Assembly (NCBI GenBank): GCA_003133425.1
Contig: PKXI01000409.1
Coordinates: 1 to 18,121 of the forward strand
DNA: 18,121 bases
Reading direction: 5' to 3'
DNA from: Acidobacteriaceae bacterium
GTDB lineage: Bacteria > Acidobacteriota > Terriglobia > Terriglobales > Acidobacteriaceae
Positions 1 to 7,734 of the stretch are shown piece by piece. A program made the position numbers and the translations under genes. Positions within the stretch are counted from its first letter, which is position 1. Every line of letters begins with the position of its first letter. The notes below the pieces were generated by a model. It saw only the letters and a program-made list of their open reading frames with translations. It was not told where the DNA came from and searched no databases.

Positions 1-417
1 CCGCTACGACCTTGCCGCCTGAATTGCTACTAACATCTCGCCTCGAATTCGAAGCAGACAGCGGGAGATGTGTGTCCGCCGGCCCTTCGCCACCCACTTG
101 GCCGCGTCTTCATGACGAGCCAAGGTCTGGGCGTGCACCCTGCCCCGGCCGAAAATCCTTTCCAAAACCGCCTCCAAGTCCGGAAAACGGGTCATCGTCA
201 TGTGCGGATGGAGTTTTGGCGAGGCACAACTGTAGGAGAAAACTCTTCAAACAGTGAGCGATTCTGCACAGCACTGCCCAGACGAGTAAGTGAATCTAAA
301 GGAAGGCTCCTCGGGGCACGAGTTGAGCTTTCCTCCCGGGCCCGGGCTTGGCGTCGATCGATCCGTTTAGGGCAGAATGCAGCATTCCATTAGAGCTTTG
401 CATCCTAAAGGAAGTCG
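1..417. other. gene-free left edge / leader of the AsmA-like gene
   Basis: I see no convincing gene here. Short open frames exist on both strands, but none has a ribosome site or a recognisable product. A 65-codon minus-strand frame ending at 4 is the longest on that strand and lacks a Shine-Dalgarno. Two palindromes stand out: CCCGGGCCCGGG at 335-346, and GAATGC-A-GCATTC at 375-387 just ahead of the next gene. The promoter of the AsmA-like gene is probably in the last 100 bases, but no clear -35/-10 pair can be named. Confidence 0.5.
375..387. promoter_or_regulatory. 13-bp palindrome upstream of the AsmA-like gene
   Basis: GAATGC and GCATTC are perfect inverted arms around a single A, ending 30 bases before the ATG at 418. 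The position suits an operator in the leader of the gene. No cognate regulator is visible in the window, so this is inference from symmetry and position only. Confidence 0.25.
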
Positions 418-2055
418 ATGTATTATCGCGACGGTTATAGAGACCCGGCAGCACAGGCTATGGTACACACTTCCCTATTACCGGCTGTGAGATCTTCTGC
501 TCGACCGTGGAACAAAGCGCGAGGGTGGATGCTTGTTGCGGGTGTTGCGTTTGTCGTTTTGCTAGTGGCGGGCTTCTATTTGGTGAGTGCGAACTGGCCC
601 TATCGGTATCGCAACATCAAGCCTATGCTCGAGGACGTTCTTGCCAGCCAGGTCACGATCTCCCACTATCACCGCACATACTTTCCCAACCCTGGCTTCG
701 TCACCACTGGCCTGACCATGCGCCGGAAGTCTGCGCCTTATCTTCCGCCGCTTGGTTCGGTGGAGACGATGGTGGTGCAAGGGAGTTGGATTGACCTGCT
801 TATGCTGCGGCAGCGGGTGCATTTGGTGGATATTACGGGTTTGCACATCATTGTGCCGGCGATCGGAAGCCGCGAGAATCACGTGGATTTTCCGCCGGGC
901 AGCAGTTCAGATTTTGACGGACCAACGACAAGGATCGATCGGATGGTGGTCCACAGCAGTCTGTTGGACGTCATGCGCGCGGACGGGAACCGCCTCTCGT
1001 TTCCGATTGCGCAGCTTGAGTTGCACAATCTGCATCGGGGCGAGGCAATGACGTATGCGGTCGATATGCGGAACGCCGAGCCGACTGGACGCATTCAAGC
1101 CCACGGTAGCATCGGGCCGATTAATCCGAAGAATATGAGCTCGACGCCAGTGTCTGGCGACTTCACTTTCTCCTCTGTCGATCTGCATGACGTCGGAAAC
1201 ATTAGCGGAACTCTCGATTCCTCGGGGCACTTCAAGGGAGTGTTAGGGGCGATTGAGGCGGATGCCAGTACCAAAACTCCTGACTTCGCAGTGGAGAAGG
1301 GCAAGCCGACGCCGGTGTTGGGGACGATTCAATGCACCATTGACGGCACCAACGGTGACTTGAAGATTCACAGCATCGAGATAAAGACCGGGGCGACGAC
1401 GATTCATACGGAGGGGGAGATAGCGGGGTCGCCTAAGATTACGAATCTGGATTTTACAGTGACGCGCGGGCGTGCGGAGGACGTGTTGCGGCCGTTCATT
1501 CATGAGGATGTGCCGATTGTGGGGCCGGTGTGGCTGAAGGGCCATGCGTATGTGGGACCGCCAGGAGATGGATTTCTGCAGCGGCTGCGTGTGGACGGGG
1601 ACTTCGTCGCTCCTGGGGAGCGCGTTTCGGATCGGCAGACGGAACAGAGCCTTTCGGCGTTCAGCCTGCGGGCACAGGGCAACAAGCCGGCCGGCTCGGA
1701 TGAGGGCTCGGGCGATAAGACCTCAGGTTCGACTACCGATGCGCTCTCATCACTCAGGGGTACGGCAAGAATTCGGGACGGCATTGCTTCTTCACAACGG
1801 CTCACGTTTCAGGTGGCCGGAGCCGAGGCGGATTTGAGGGGCACGTTCAACTTTCACAATAAGAATGTTCGCCTGGTCGGGAGTCTGAAGATGGATACCG
1901 ACATTTCGCACACCGCGACGGGGTTCAAGTCGTGGCTGCTGAAGCCGCTAGCTCCCTTTTTCAAAAAGAAGAATGGGGGCGCCGCGGTGCCGATCGCTGT
2001 CACTGGCGGCCCGGGAAACTATAAAGTGACGCAGGATCTGATGCATACAAAGTGA
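418..2055 (+). CDS. AsmA-like membrane-anchored envelope protein
   Basis: The 545-residue product has a basic N-terminus, one hydrophobic span at about residues 37-58, and then a long beta-rich periplasmic region. That layout matches the AsmA/TamB-like superfamily, whose members influence outer-membrane assembly or lipid transport between membranes. The region after about residue 60 has the usual start of these proteins (an alternative tail segment, then YFPNPG and VDITGLHI-type strands). A polar, low-complexity linker rich in S/G/D lies near residues 425-445. The C-terminus returns to a GTARIRDG-FQVAGAEADLRG pattern with a LLKPLAPFFKKK segment, typical of acidobacterial AsmA-like proteins. 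The start is the ATG at 418, preceded by AAGGAAG about 4 bases upstream; an ATG at residue 15 is a weaker alternative. The gene stands alone and converges on the next one. The superfamily assignment is fairly safe; the exact role is unknown. Confidence 0.75.
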   Translation: MYYRDGYRDPAAQAMVHTSLLPAVRSSARPWNKARGWMLVAGVAFVVLLVAGFYLVSANWPYRYRNIKPMLEDVLASQVTISHYHRTYFPNPGFVTTGLTMRRKSAPYLPPLGSVETMVVQGSWIDLLMLRQRVHLVDITGLHIIVPAIGSRENHVDFPPGSSSDFDGPTTRIDRMVVHSSLLDVMRADGNRLSFPIAQLELHNLHRGEAMTYAVDMRNAEPTGRIQAHGSIGPINPKNMSSTPVSGDFTFSSVDLHDVGNISGTLDSSGHFKGVLGAIEADASTKTPDFAVEKGKPTPVLGTIQCTIDGTNGDLKIHSIEIKTGATTIHTEGEIAGSPKITNLDFTVTRGRAEDVLRPFIHEDVPIVGPVWLKGHAYVGPPGDGFLQRLRVDGDFVAPGERVSDRQTEQSLSAFSLRAQGNKPAGSDEGSGDKTSGSTTDALSSLRGTARIRDGIASSQRLTFQVAGAEADLRGTFNFHNKNVRLVGSLKMDTDISHTATGFKSWLLKPLAPFFKKKNGGAAVPIAVTGGPGNYKVTQDLMHTK

Positions 2056-2101
2056 AATGAATGCGGGCGGACGAACTCGGCCACCTCAGCGACAGATCTC
2101 C

Positions 2102-2193
2102 CTTGGAGCCGTTCCCTCAAGAGGACCGGGAATTGCGCAGGGTAGAGGGTTGTTTCCTTGACGGGGGTAAGCTTTTGAGCACTCGGCTCCAAG
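2102..2193. repeat. long imperfect hairpin between convergent genes
   Basis: CTTGGAGCCG (2102-2111) is a perfect inverted match to CGGCTCCAAG (2184-2193). After a symmetric 4x4 internal loop, a second stem forms between CTCAAGAG (2116-2123) and CTTTTGAG (2172-2179) with one G-T pair. The two stems total 18 pairs closing an inner region of 48 bases. It lies between the 3' ends of two convergent genes. It lacks a T-tract directly after the outer stem, so it is not a standard rho-independent terminator. It could be an intergenic repeat or a structured RNA end. Confidence 0.45.
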
Positions 2194-2226
2194 ATCCGAT
2201 TTGAACTCTCAACGCGCATCCTATTC

Positions 2227-2520
2227 TTAGTCTGAATCGGGGTTATCAAGATCAATTTTCACCTTCTTGAGGACAGACTTAAGCTTTCGCCGTGAAAGCA
2301 CAGACACGTCATCGCAGACCACCTTTTCTTGCCCCTGGGTTCCCGTCTGCATATCTCGCTCCAGCCTCAATTTGACGGGATCATTTCCGGTCGGGTGAAT
2401 GTATGCTTTTTCGTCGAAATAGAGGCTGACAATCCCGCCCCACTCCATCGGCTCTATCTTGCATATCGAAGCAATCTCCGGGTTCTTCGTCAGAAAAGCT
2501 GCTAGCGCCTCAATCCGCAC
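2227..2520 (-). CDS. small protein of unknown function
   Basis: The open frame has 97 codons, starts at a GTG (2518-2520) and ends in TAA. I do not recognise a family. The product is soluble and charged, with a helical N-terminus (RIEALAAFLTKNPEI), a central strand region (GGIVSLYFDEKAYIHP) and a lysine-rich C-terminal helix before a DNPDSD tail. The amino-acid composition is that of a real protein rather than a shadow frame. No Shine-Dalgarno precedes the GTG, and an in-frame TAG 18 bases upstream rules out a much longer form. It faces the AsmA-like gene tail to tail and may be a single-gene unit. Confidence is moderate because both start and family are uncertain. Confidence 0.5.
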   Translation of the reverse strand: MRIEALAAFLTKNPEIASICKIEPMEWGGIVSLYFDEKAYIHPTGNDPVKLRLERDMQTGTQGQEKVVCDDVSVLSRRKLKSVLKKVKIDLDNPDSD

Positions 2521-2641
2521 CGAGCGTATTTTGGTCTATGTGCCATTTGAAGCACTCCTACTCGAAGATCCGTCCTGATATGGGTATTCTTCTACCTCCG
2601 AGTGGTTGGTCGCCTTCCCCCAACCCTCGACGTTGCTTTGT

Positions 2642-3439
2642 TCAGGCTTTTGGCTCAGCGGCTCGAACCATTTCCACGAGCACTTTCCGTGCCTCGTCCG
2701 AGTTTTGGACTTCGTGTAGGAACTTGATGCGTGTTCCTTTCATACCATCGTCGGTCTTCAGCCGAAGGTAAAATCCAAGCCGGTCGACCGCTGTCATTGT
2801 GGCCTCAGTCGCGTCGAGGCCGGCATGAACTCTAGCCAGCAGGATCATTGCGGAGACGTGATCCGAGTTCATGTGTCCGACAATCTTTGGAGCCGCGTCG
2901 GCCAGAGGATCAATCTTAGCGGACTGGTATTCCTCCGTGGTCACCCATCCCATGACCCCAAACCCGCCGACATAGTAGATGTCCAGGGGCTGCAGGCGGT
3001 AAAAGCCAAAGTCTTTGAAGTCTACCCATGAGCGGCTGTTCTCGTAGCGCGACAGATAGAGTTGGCGAGACTCGCCAACTTCATCTTCCGGTACGGGAAG
3101 GACATCACCAACAAGCGTTGCCCGCGCGGTGCCGAGCGGATCGCCGTCGCCCCCCTGACTCACAAAGAGGCTTGCCCGATGATCAACTTGAATGTTCTGG
3201 GTATGCATGGCCATATTGCTGATCAGAAAGATAGGCCGCCCGGTCCCGTCGATCGTATAAGGCATGAGAGAACCGAACGGATACCCCGAGCGCTTTCGAG
3301 AGACGGTTGAGAGAGTCGCAATTGTGCAGAGGGAAACGAGAGTACGAACGCGCTCGGCGTAGGTCGGCTCTGGAAGTTGCGGTATGCCGGCATCCGTGTA
3401 TGCGTGCTTGCGGGAAGGATTCATCTCTGCGGTAGACAT
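2642..3439 (-). CDS. HugZ-like pyridoxamine-phosphate-oxidase-fold protein with DUF2470 domain
   Basis: The 265-residue product has an N-terminal split-barrel of the PNPOx-like type (about residues 22-165). Features seen there are ATLSTVSR, the YPFGSLMPYTID strand pair and MAMHTQNI. The C-terminal domain (about 183-262) carries GHMNSDHVSAM, the signature of DUF2470. This pairing is found in HugZ-type haem-binding or haem-degrading proteins and in related acidobacterial proteins of unproven activity. Histidines 189 and 194 lie in the C-terminal motif. I chose the ATG at 3437-3439 over an upstream in-frame start at 3559 because AGGGAG lies about 10 bases before it and the extra 40 residues do not resemble the family. 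It lies 163 bases downstream of htpG on the same strand and may be co-transcribed. Haem oxygenase activity is an inference from the family only. Confidence 0.75.
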   Translation of the reverse strand: MSTAEMNPSRKHAYTDAGIPQLPEPTYAERVRTLVSLCTIATLSTVSRKRSGYPFGSLMPYTIDGTGRPIFLISNMAMHTQNIQVDHRASLFVSQGGDGDPLGTARATLVGDVLPVPEDEVGESRQLYLSRYENSRSWVDFKDFGFYRLQPLDIYYVGGFGVMGWVTTEEYQSAKIDPLADAAPKIVGHMNSDHVSAMILLARVHAGLDATEATMTAVDRLGFYLRLKTDDGMKGTRIKFLHEVQNSDEARKVLVEMVRAAEPKA

Positions 3440-3602
3440 TGGTTTTCTACTCCCTAAGACTATGGTACGGCGATCTTGCCCCGGAGACTCAAATTGGGCC
3501 CGAAGAGTCGATAGACTTAACTCGGTATCTTGAATATCAACCAATCTTCGGAGTTCCAAATATTCTTTCGCCTACCCATCCCCAAGCCATATCGAAGCGA
3601 CG

Positions 3603-5468
3603 CTAAACGGAGAGATTGAGGATGCGGTTGAGACGTCCTACAAAGGCGCTGGGATCTTGAAGCGGCACGCCCTCCATGAGAAGTGCCTGGTCAAGAAGGA
3701 GCCAAGCTGCGTCCTCAGCGACGGCATCATCGGGGCGCGCTAGCAGCTTCTTCACAATTTCGTGATCGGGATTGATCTCGAGCGTGGGCTTTGGCGCAGG
3801 GACTTCCTTCTGGCCCATAGCGCGCAACATCTGCCGCATTTGCAGAGAAGGCTCCTCATCATCTGAAACGATGCACGAGGGGCTGTCGGCAAGGCGCGCG
3901 GAGACGCGCACATCCTTCACACGATCGCCGAGCAATGCCTTCAACTTGACCAAAAGCGGTTTGAGCACTTCAGCCTTGTCGGGTTCGGCTTCGTCCTTCA
4001 GGTCCTCACCGGTAGCGATTTTGTTCACCGCTTTGAGGTCGATTTCGCCATATTTGTCGACGCCGGAAAAGATAATTTCATCGATATCGTCATCAAGGAT
4101 GAGAACTTCCAGATCCTTCTTCCGGTAGATCTCGAGCAAGGGCGAAGAGCGAAGTAACGATTCGGCGCCGCTGGTGATGTAGTAGATGCTTTTCTGATCG
4201 TCTTTCATGCGGGATTTCACGTCGGCGAGGCTGGTGAGGCCTTCCACCTTGGTGGACTTGAAGCGGATGAGATCCAGCAGCGTTTCGCGATTGGCAAAGT
4301 CGCTGTAGATGCCCTCTTTCAGCGGACGATTGTACTGAGTGATGAACTTGAGATACTCATCAGGCTGGTTCGCCGCGATGTTCTTCAACTCGGTGAGGAT
4401 CTTCTTGACGCTGGCGGTTCGAATACTGGCGAGCACGCGGTTCTGCTGGAGTATTTCGCGGCTGACATTAAGCGGAAGGTCTTCGCTATCGATGACGCCG
4501 CGAACAAAGCGCAGATACTGTGGCAAAAGTTCCCTGGCGTCGTCCATGATGAAGACACGTTTTACGTAGAGCTTGACGCCAACCTTGTATTCTGCCTGGT
4601 AGAGGTCGAGGGGAGCCTTCGAAGGTACGTAGAAAAGTGTGGTGTATTCAAGGCTTCCTTCTGCTTTGGTGTGAAACCAGAAGAGGGGATCCTCTATATC
4701 GCCAGTAATCGATTTGTAGAGCTCCTTGAAATCGTCTTCGCTGATTTCATTCTTGGGCCGGCGCCAAAGCGCACTGGCAACATTGACCTGCTCGGTGGTT
4801 CGGGTCTTGACGGACTTCTTCTCATCCGCGTTCCAATCGCTTTTGTCGTAGGTGAGGAAGATTGGAAAAGCGATGTGGTTGGAATACTTCTTGACGATCT
4901 CCTGCAAACGCCAGCTATTGGCATACTGCTTGCCTTCTTCGTTGAGGTGAAGCAGCACGGTAGTGCCGGCACCAGCGCGCTCTGCAGGTTCGATTTCGAA
5001 ACCCGTCTGGCCATCGCTGATCCAACGCGAGGCCTGTTCTTCGCCAGCCTTGCGGGATACGACCTCAATGCGATCGGCAACCATGAAGGCGCTGTAGAAG
5101 CCAACGCCAAATTGGCCTATAAGGTTAGAGTCCCGCTTGGCGTCCCCGGATAGCTGCGAGAGGAAGTTCTTCGTGCCGGAACGGGCGATGGTGCCCAGAT
5201 GCGACACCAGATCCTCCTCATTCATACCGATGCCGGTGTCGGCGATAGTGAGGGTTTTGTTCTCCTCGTTCAGTTCCAGGTCTATCCGGGGGTTGAATGG
5301 GAGCGCCTTGTACGCGTCATCGACAAGGGTCAGATGGCGGAGCTTATCCAGCGCGTCAGACGAGTTGGAGATGAGTTCACGAAGGAAAATCTCGGGATGC
5401 GAATAGAGAGAGTGGACGATCAGTTGCAGCAACTGATTGACTTCAGTTTGAAATTCACGTTTCGACAT
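3603..5468 (-). CDS. htpG: molecular chaperone HtpG (bacterial Hsp90)
   Basis: The 621-residue product is full length for bacterial Hsp90. The N-terminal GHKL ATPase domain shows the catalytic Glu and Asn in FLRELISNSSDALDKL (E31, N35), the ADTGIGM nucleotide loop (D77), and the lid glycines in NLIGQFGVGFYSAF (about 116-128). The middle domain follows with LPLNVSREILQQNR, the conserved client- and phosphate-contacting segment. The C-terminal dimerisation domain ends in RLNRILNLSV; as expected for bacteria there is no MEEVD tail. HtpG is a cytosolic ATP-dependent chaperone for stress-damaged or metastable proteins. The ATG at 5466-5468 has AGGTGA about 11 bases upstream. No CIRCE element or clear heat-shock promoter was found; a TTGACC at 5535-5540 (minus strand) could be a -35 but lacks a good -10 partner. 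Confidence 0.97.
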   Translation of the reverse strand: MSKREFQTEVNQLLQLIVHSLYSHPEIFLRELISNSSDALDKLRHLTLVDDAYKALPFNPRIDLELNEENKTLTIADTGIGMNEEDLVSHLGTIARSGTKNFLSQLSGDAKRDSNLIGQFGVGFYSAFMVADRIEVVSRKAGEEQASRWISDGQTGFEIEPAERAGAGTTVLLHLNEEGKQYANSWRLQEIVKKYSNHIAFPIFLTYDKSDWNADEKKSVKTRTTEQVNVASALWRRPKNEISEDDFKELYKSITGDIEDPLFWFHTKAEGSLEYTTLFYVPSKAPLDLYQAEYKVGVKLYVKRVFIMDDARELLPQYLRFVRGVIDSEDLPLNVSREILQQNRVLASIRTASVKKILTELKNIAANQPDEYLKFITQYNRPLKEGIYSDFANRETLLDLIRFKSTKVEGLTSLADVKSRMKDDQKSIYYITSGAESLLRSSPLLEIYRKKDLEVLILDDDIDEIIFSGVDKYGEIDLKAVNKIATGEDLKDEAEPDKAEVLKPLLVKLKALLGDRVKDVRVSARLADSPSCIVSDDEEPSLQMRQMLRAMGQKEVPAPKPTLEINPDHEIVKKLLARPDDAVAEDAAWLLLDQALLMEGVPLQDPSAFVGRLNRILNLSV

Positions 5469-5820
5469 CGATCTACGTCACCTATAAGCAAGTATAAGAC
5501 TGCAGGAATGCCTAATCCACTCACCGATTTGGACGGTCAATGACTGCCGTGCAAATGGCGCCGAAAGTGCTCCGCTTGGATTGTTGCTATCCTCCCTCAA
5601 CCCCCCAAGAATCGGGTTAGGGACGAGTAGCCGGTCGTTCGCCCGGAACCCCGGAATCTCATTCCAGGCGCTTGCTTCGCGCCTCGGCGGATTTGGCAAT
5701 ATTGGCCAACCGGTCTGGACGAGGGATTAAAGTTATGGATCTTTATCTTAATCGGGATCGCCTGTGAAGGCCGCGGGAAGCAATTTAAGCGCGACCTTGC
5801 GGTTTAAGCTGACAATTCTG

Positions 5821-5892
5821 GGTTGGGAGTGTCCGGCTCCGCCGCGCAGTTGGAACGTTTTGGAACGTAACCGTTCGCTGGATGGCTTGTAG
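5821..5892 (+). pseudogene. possible relic of a tyrosine-integrase 3' end
   Basis: The doubled TTGGAACG/TTGGAAC tract at 5850-5866 resembles the doubled TGGGAACC tract that encodes the WEPSWEP tail of the intact integrase near 12175-12194. Both are followed, 21 and 29 bases on, by the shared 13-mer. In the frame of the first TGG the relic ends in TAG at 5890-5892, the same offset inside the 13-mer as the TAA of the intact gene (12225-12227). No integrase catalytic motif survives upstream, so this rests on DNA similarity of a short tract and on position. Chance remains quite possible. Confidence 0.25.
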
Positions 5893-5900
5893 CTTGTTGA
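5888..5900. repeat. attachment-flank 13-mer, copy 1
   Basis: TGTAGCTTGTTGA matches TGTAAGTTGTTGA at 12223-12235 in 11 of 13 positions. In both places exactly six bases separate it from TGGT, the complement of a tRNA ACCA end. The conserved distance from a tRNA 3' end suggests a recognition or flank sequence carried by related integrative elements. Confidence 0.5.
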
Positions 5901-5906
5901 GAAGGA

Positions 5907-5955
5907 TGGTCGCCAGAGAAGGGATTGAACCGCCGACGCCGGCCTGTCAAGGGCT
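5907..5955 (-). pseudogene. tRNA-Phe-like 3' half (truncated tRNA, likely att remnant)
   Basis: Read on the minus strand, this segment ends GGCGGTTCAATC...TCTGGCG-A-CCA. That gives a T arm with TTCAATC loop and four of five stem pairs, an acceptor 3' strand, a discriminator A and an encoded CCA. The stretch GTCGGCGGTTC with TCTCTGGC is the common 3' end of many bacterial tRNA-Phe genes (family knowledge). Similarity continues into a loop CTTGACA where an anticodon loop would lie, then fades. The matching 5' acceptor (CGCCAGA) is absent at tRNA distance. The nearest partial complement, 6011-6017, is 111 bases from the CCA end and inside the upstream gene. It is therefore not a working tRNA. 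A duplicated tRNA 3' half is the usual footprint of integration into a tRNA gene. Confidence 0.55.
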
Positions 5956-6004
5956 CGATGCCCCTGCACCTCCGACGCCGCACGGGCAAAGACCAATCGC
6001 TGTG

Positions 6005-7507
6005 CTATTGCCTGGCTTCAGCTAAGCGGCGGTATATCACAAACGTGGAGAAATCACGCATACGCTGGAATTTCGGATCCGCATTCACCCACTCGATATC
6101 GGGCTCCCAGACTTCATCGGTCTTGCGGTAGACAATGAGGACTCCCCCGGGAGGAATCTGCTCGATGTCGCTGTAAAGGGCAGGACCGACAGCTGGAAGT
6201 TCATGGATGCGGTAATTGGTGTAGAAGGCGAAAGCGGGGTAGTTGAAGTTCATGTAAAGGATGGTCCCCGGGGGGAGACCGGACTGAAGGAACTGAGATG
6301 CGAGCATTTCCTCCGGGGTGCCGGGATCAATGAAGGGGTGGCTGAAGCGCTCGCGGAGGGGAAGGAACGTGAAAGCCAGGAAAGCGGCGACAAGCAGCGC
6401 TCCAGCAGGTCGGAACGGTCTGCGGGGCACGGCGCAGAAGAGCGCCAGGCCGGAGCCGGCGAGCAGCAGAAATGGAGGGGCAAGCTGCAGAATGTAACGC
6501 GGTTCCTTGTGCGGCATAGCGCTGAAGAAGACAAAATCCGTCAGAAGCCACAGCCAAAGAAAAGCCTGCAAAACAAGCGGAGAGTGGTTGGAGGGGAATG
6601 TGGCGGGTAATCGGGGCCGCGAAGGGAGAGCACCAAACGGGCGCCAGAGCCATGATAAGGCGATCACCACAAATCCCAATATGGACACCGGCGTGAAGAT
6701 AGCGGCGGAATTGCGGAGGTAAAAGAAGATGGATTCCTCCGGCCCCTCGACGTGAGTCCAGCCGGCGTGCAGGGTAAAAAAGAACGCTCCGAAGCGCAGC
6801 CGGGACCAGAGCAGATAGGGGGCCAATCCAACCAGGAGTCCAGCCCCGCAGGCCATTAGCGCCTTCCAGCGTCGTTTTGCTGCAAGGGGCAGCAAAAAGA
6901 GCATGCCGACACTCGGAAGCGAGCCAAAACGCATGAGGATCGAAAGTGCCAGGGCGAGCCCGGCCCAGGCAAAACGAGGGATGCTCTGGCGGTCAAGCGC
7001 TCGGAGTAGAAGCCAGAATGCCAGTAGTACCAAGGTGAGGGCCGGCGAATCCGTCAGCAGACTATTACCCGTATCATCACTTGCAAATCCATAAGGAAAG
7101 ATGCCCACGAAAAAGGGTGAGAATGCCAGCAGTAGAGCAGCAATTGCTGCCGGCAAGCGGCCCATCAACAGGCGCCCGGAGAGATAAAGGAAAACCGGGC
7201 CGAGAGCGTTGAGAAACGCCGTGACGATACAGGCTGCATAGATGTGGTGCCAGAGCAGAAACACGCCGGCGTATATCAGCGAGAGCAGAGGAGGACGATA
7301 GTCCAGTTCGGAGTAGTTAATTTTGCCGCAGCAGATAACCTGGGCATTCTGCAGGTAAACCATCTCATCCCAGAAATGGGTCTTTGAAATCCCCCAGATG
7401 CGAACAAGGAAAGCAGCGGCGACGAGCAGAAAGAGTAGGAAGAATTCCAAGCCCTCCTTCCGACTCCGGAAGAACTTCGCAACACGAGTTTGAACTGGAA
7501 TTTCCAT
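6005..7507 (-). CDS. GT39/ArnT-like polyprenyl-phosphate-sugar glycosyltransferase
   Basis: The 500-residue product has about ten or more hydrophobic helices and the general form of the PMT/ArnT family (GT-C fold). Such enzymes move a sugar from a lipid-linked donor to a protein, lipid A or another envelope acceptor on the periplasmic side. After the first membrane span (about residues 21-40) comes THFWDEMVYLQNA, in which D47-E48 matches the catalytic acidic pair of the first periplasmic loop. LDYRPPLLSLIYA (about 68-80) follows in the usual place. HKEPRYILQLAPPFLLL in the second half is also a family hallmark. The soluble C-terminus is short. The start is the ATG at 7505-7507, with no strong Shine-Dalgarno. 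Donor and acceptor cannot be told from sequence. No sugar-modification operon surrounds it, so it appears to be a single gene. Confidence 0.82.
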   Translation of the reverse strand: MEIPVQTRVAKFFRSRKEGLEFFLLFLLVAAAFLVRIWGISKTHFWDEMVYLQNAQVICCGKINYSELDYRPPLLSLIYAGVFLLWHHIYAACIVTAFLNALGPVFLYLSGRLLMGRLPAAIAALLLAFSPFFVGIFPYGFASDDTGNSLLTDSPALTLVLLAFWLLLRALDRQSIPRFAWAGLALALSILMRFGSLPSVGMLFLLPLAAKRRWKALMACGAGLLVGLAPYLLWSRLRFGAFFFTLHAGWTHVEGPEESIFFYLRNSAAIFTPVSILGFVVIALSWLWRPFGALPSRPRLPATFPSNHSPLVLQAFLWLWLLTDFVFFSAMPHKEPRYILQLAPPFLLLAGSGLALFCAVPRRPFRPAGALLVAAFLAFTFLPLRERFSHPFIDPGTPEEMLASQFLQSGLPPGTILYMNFNYPAFAFYTNYRIHELPAVGPALYSDIEQIPPGGVLIVYRKTDEVWEPDIEWVNADPKFQRMRDFSTFVIYRRLAEARQ

Positions 7508-7700
7508 TTTGAAAACAGATTCGCGGGAATCTTACGCCCGTTGGCTCAAATTGCAAGACCAACGAGGCAGTTTCAAGGGGAAAGCGGGGCGATTCGCCGC
7601 CGCCCTTGCCTCGCCCGCGTCATCGAGAGCCCTCCAAGTCAATTGCGCCGATACCTATCTGTCCGCCTTTGCGCTTGGTGATTCGGATTCTGGTAGGTTT

Positions 7701-7734
7701 GTCGCCAATTGGGAAATGTCGCCAATTGGGAAAT
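7701..7734. repeat. perfect 17-bp tandem repeat
   Basis: GTCGCCAATTGGGAAAT occurs twice back to back (7701-7717 and 7718-7734). Each copy contains the palindrome CCAATTGG. The second copy touches the stop codon of the MFS gene. Two palindromes 17 bases apart could act as paired protein-binding sites, or the repeat could be a slippage duplication. Confidence 0.6.

Larger units (their letters stand above)
5469..6004. other. gene-free gap between htpG and the GT39 gene, probable integration scar
   Basis: No intact gene is supported in these 536 bases. They hold the htpG upstream region, a compact hairpin AGGCGC-TTGCTTC-GCGCCT (5666-5684), a possible relic of an integrase 3' end (about 5821-5892), a 13-mer shared with the tRNA-Pro attachment side (5888-5900), and a tRNA-Phe-like 3' half (5907-5955). 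Confidence 0.6.

Noticed and set aside
4671..5153. 160-codon plus-strand frame inside htpG
   Set aside because: Antisense to conserved Hsp90 motifs, with no recognisable domain and no start signal.
5907..6017. A complete tRNA spanning 111 bases using 6011-6017 as 5' acceptor strand
   Set aside because: Six of seven acceptor pairs can form, but the length exceeds any normal tRNA, the D arm and anticodon arm do not fold, and it would overlap the GT39 coding end.
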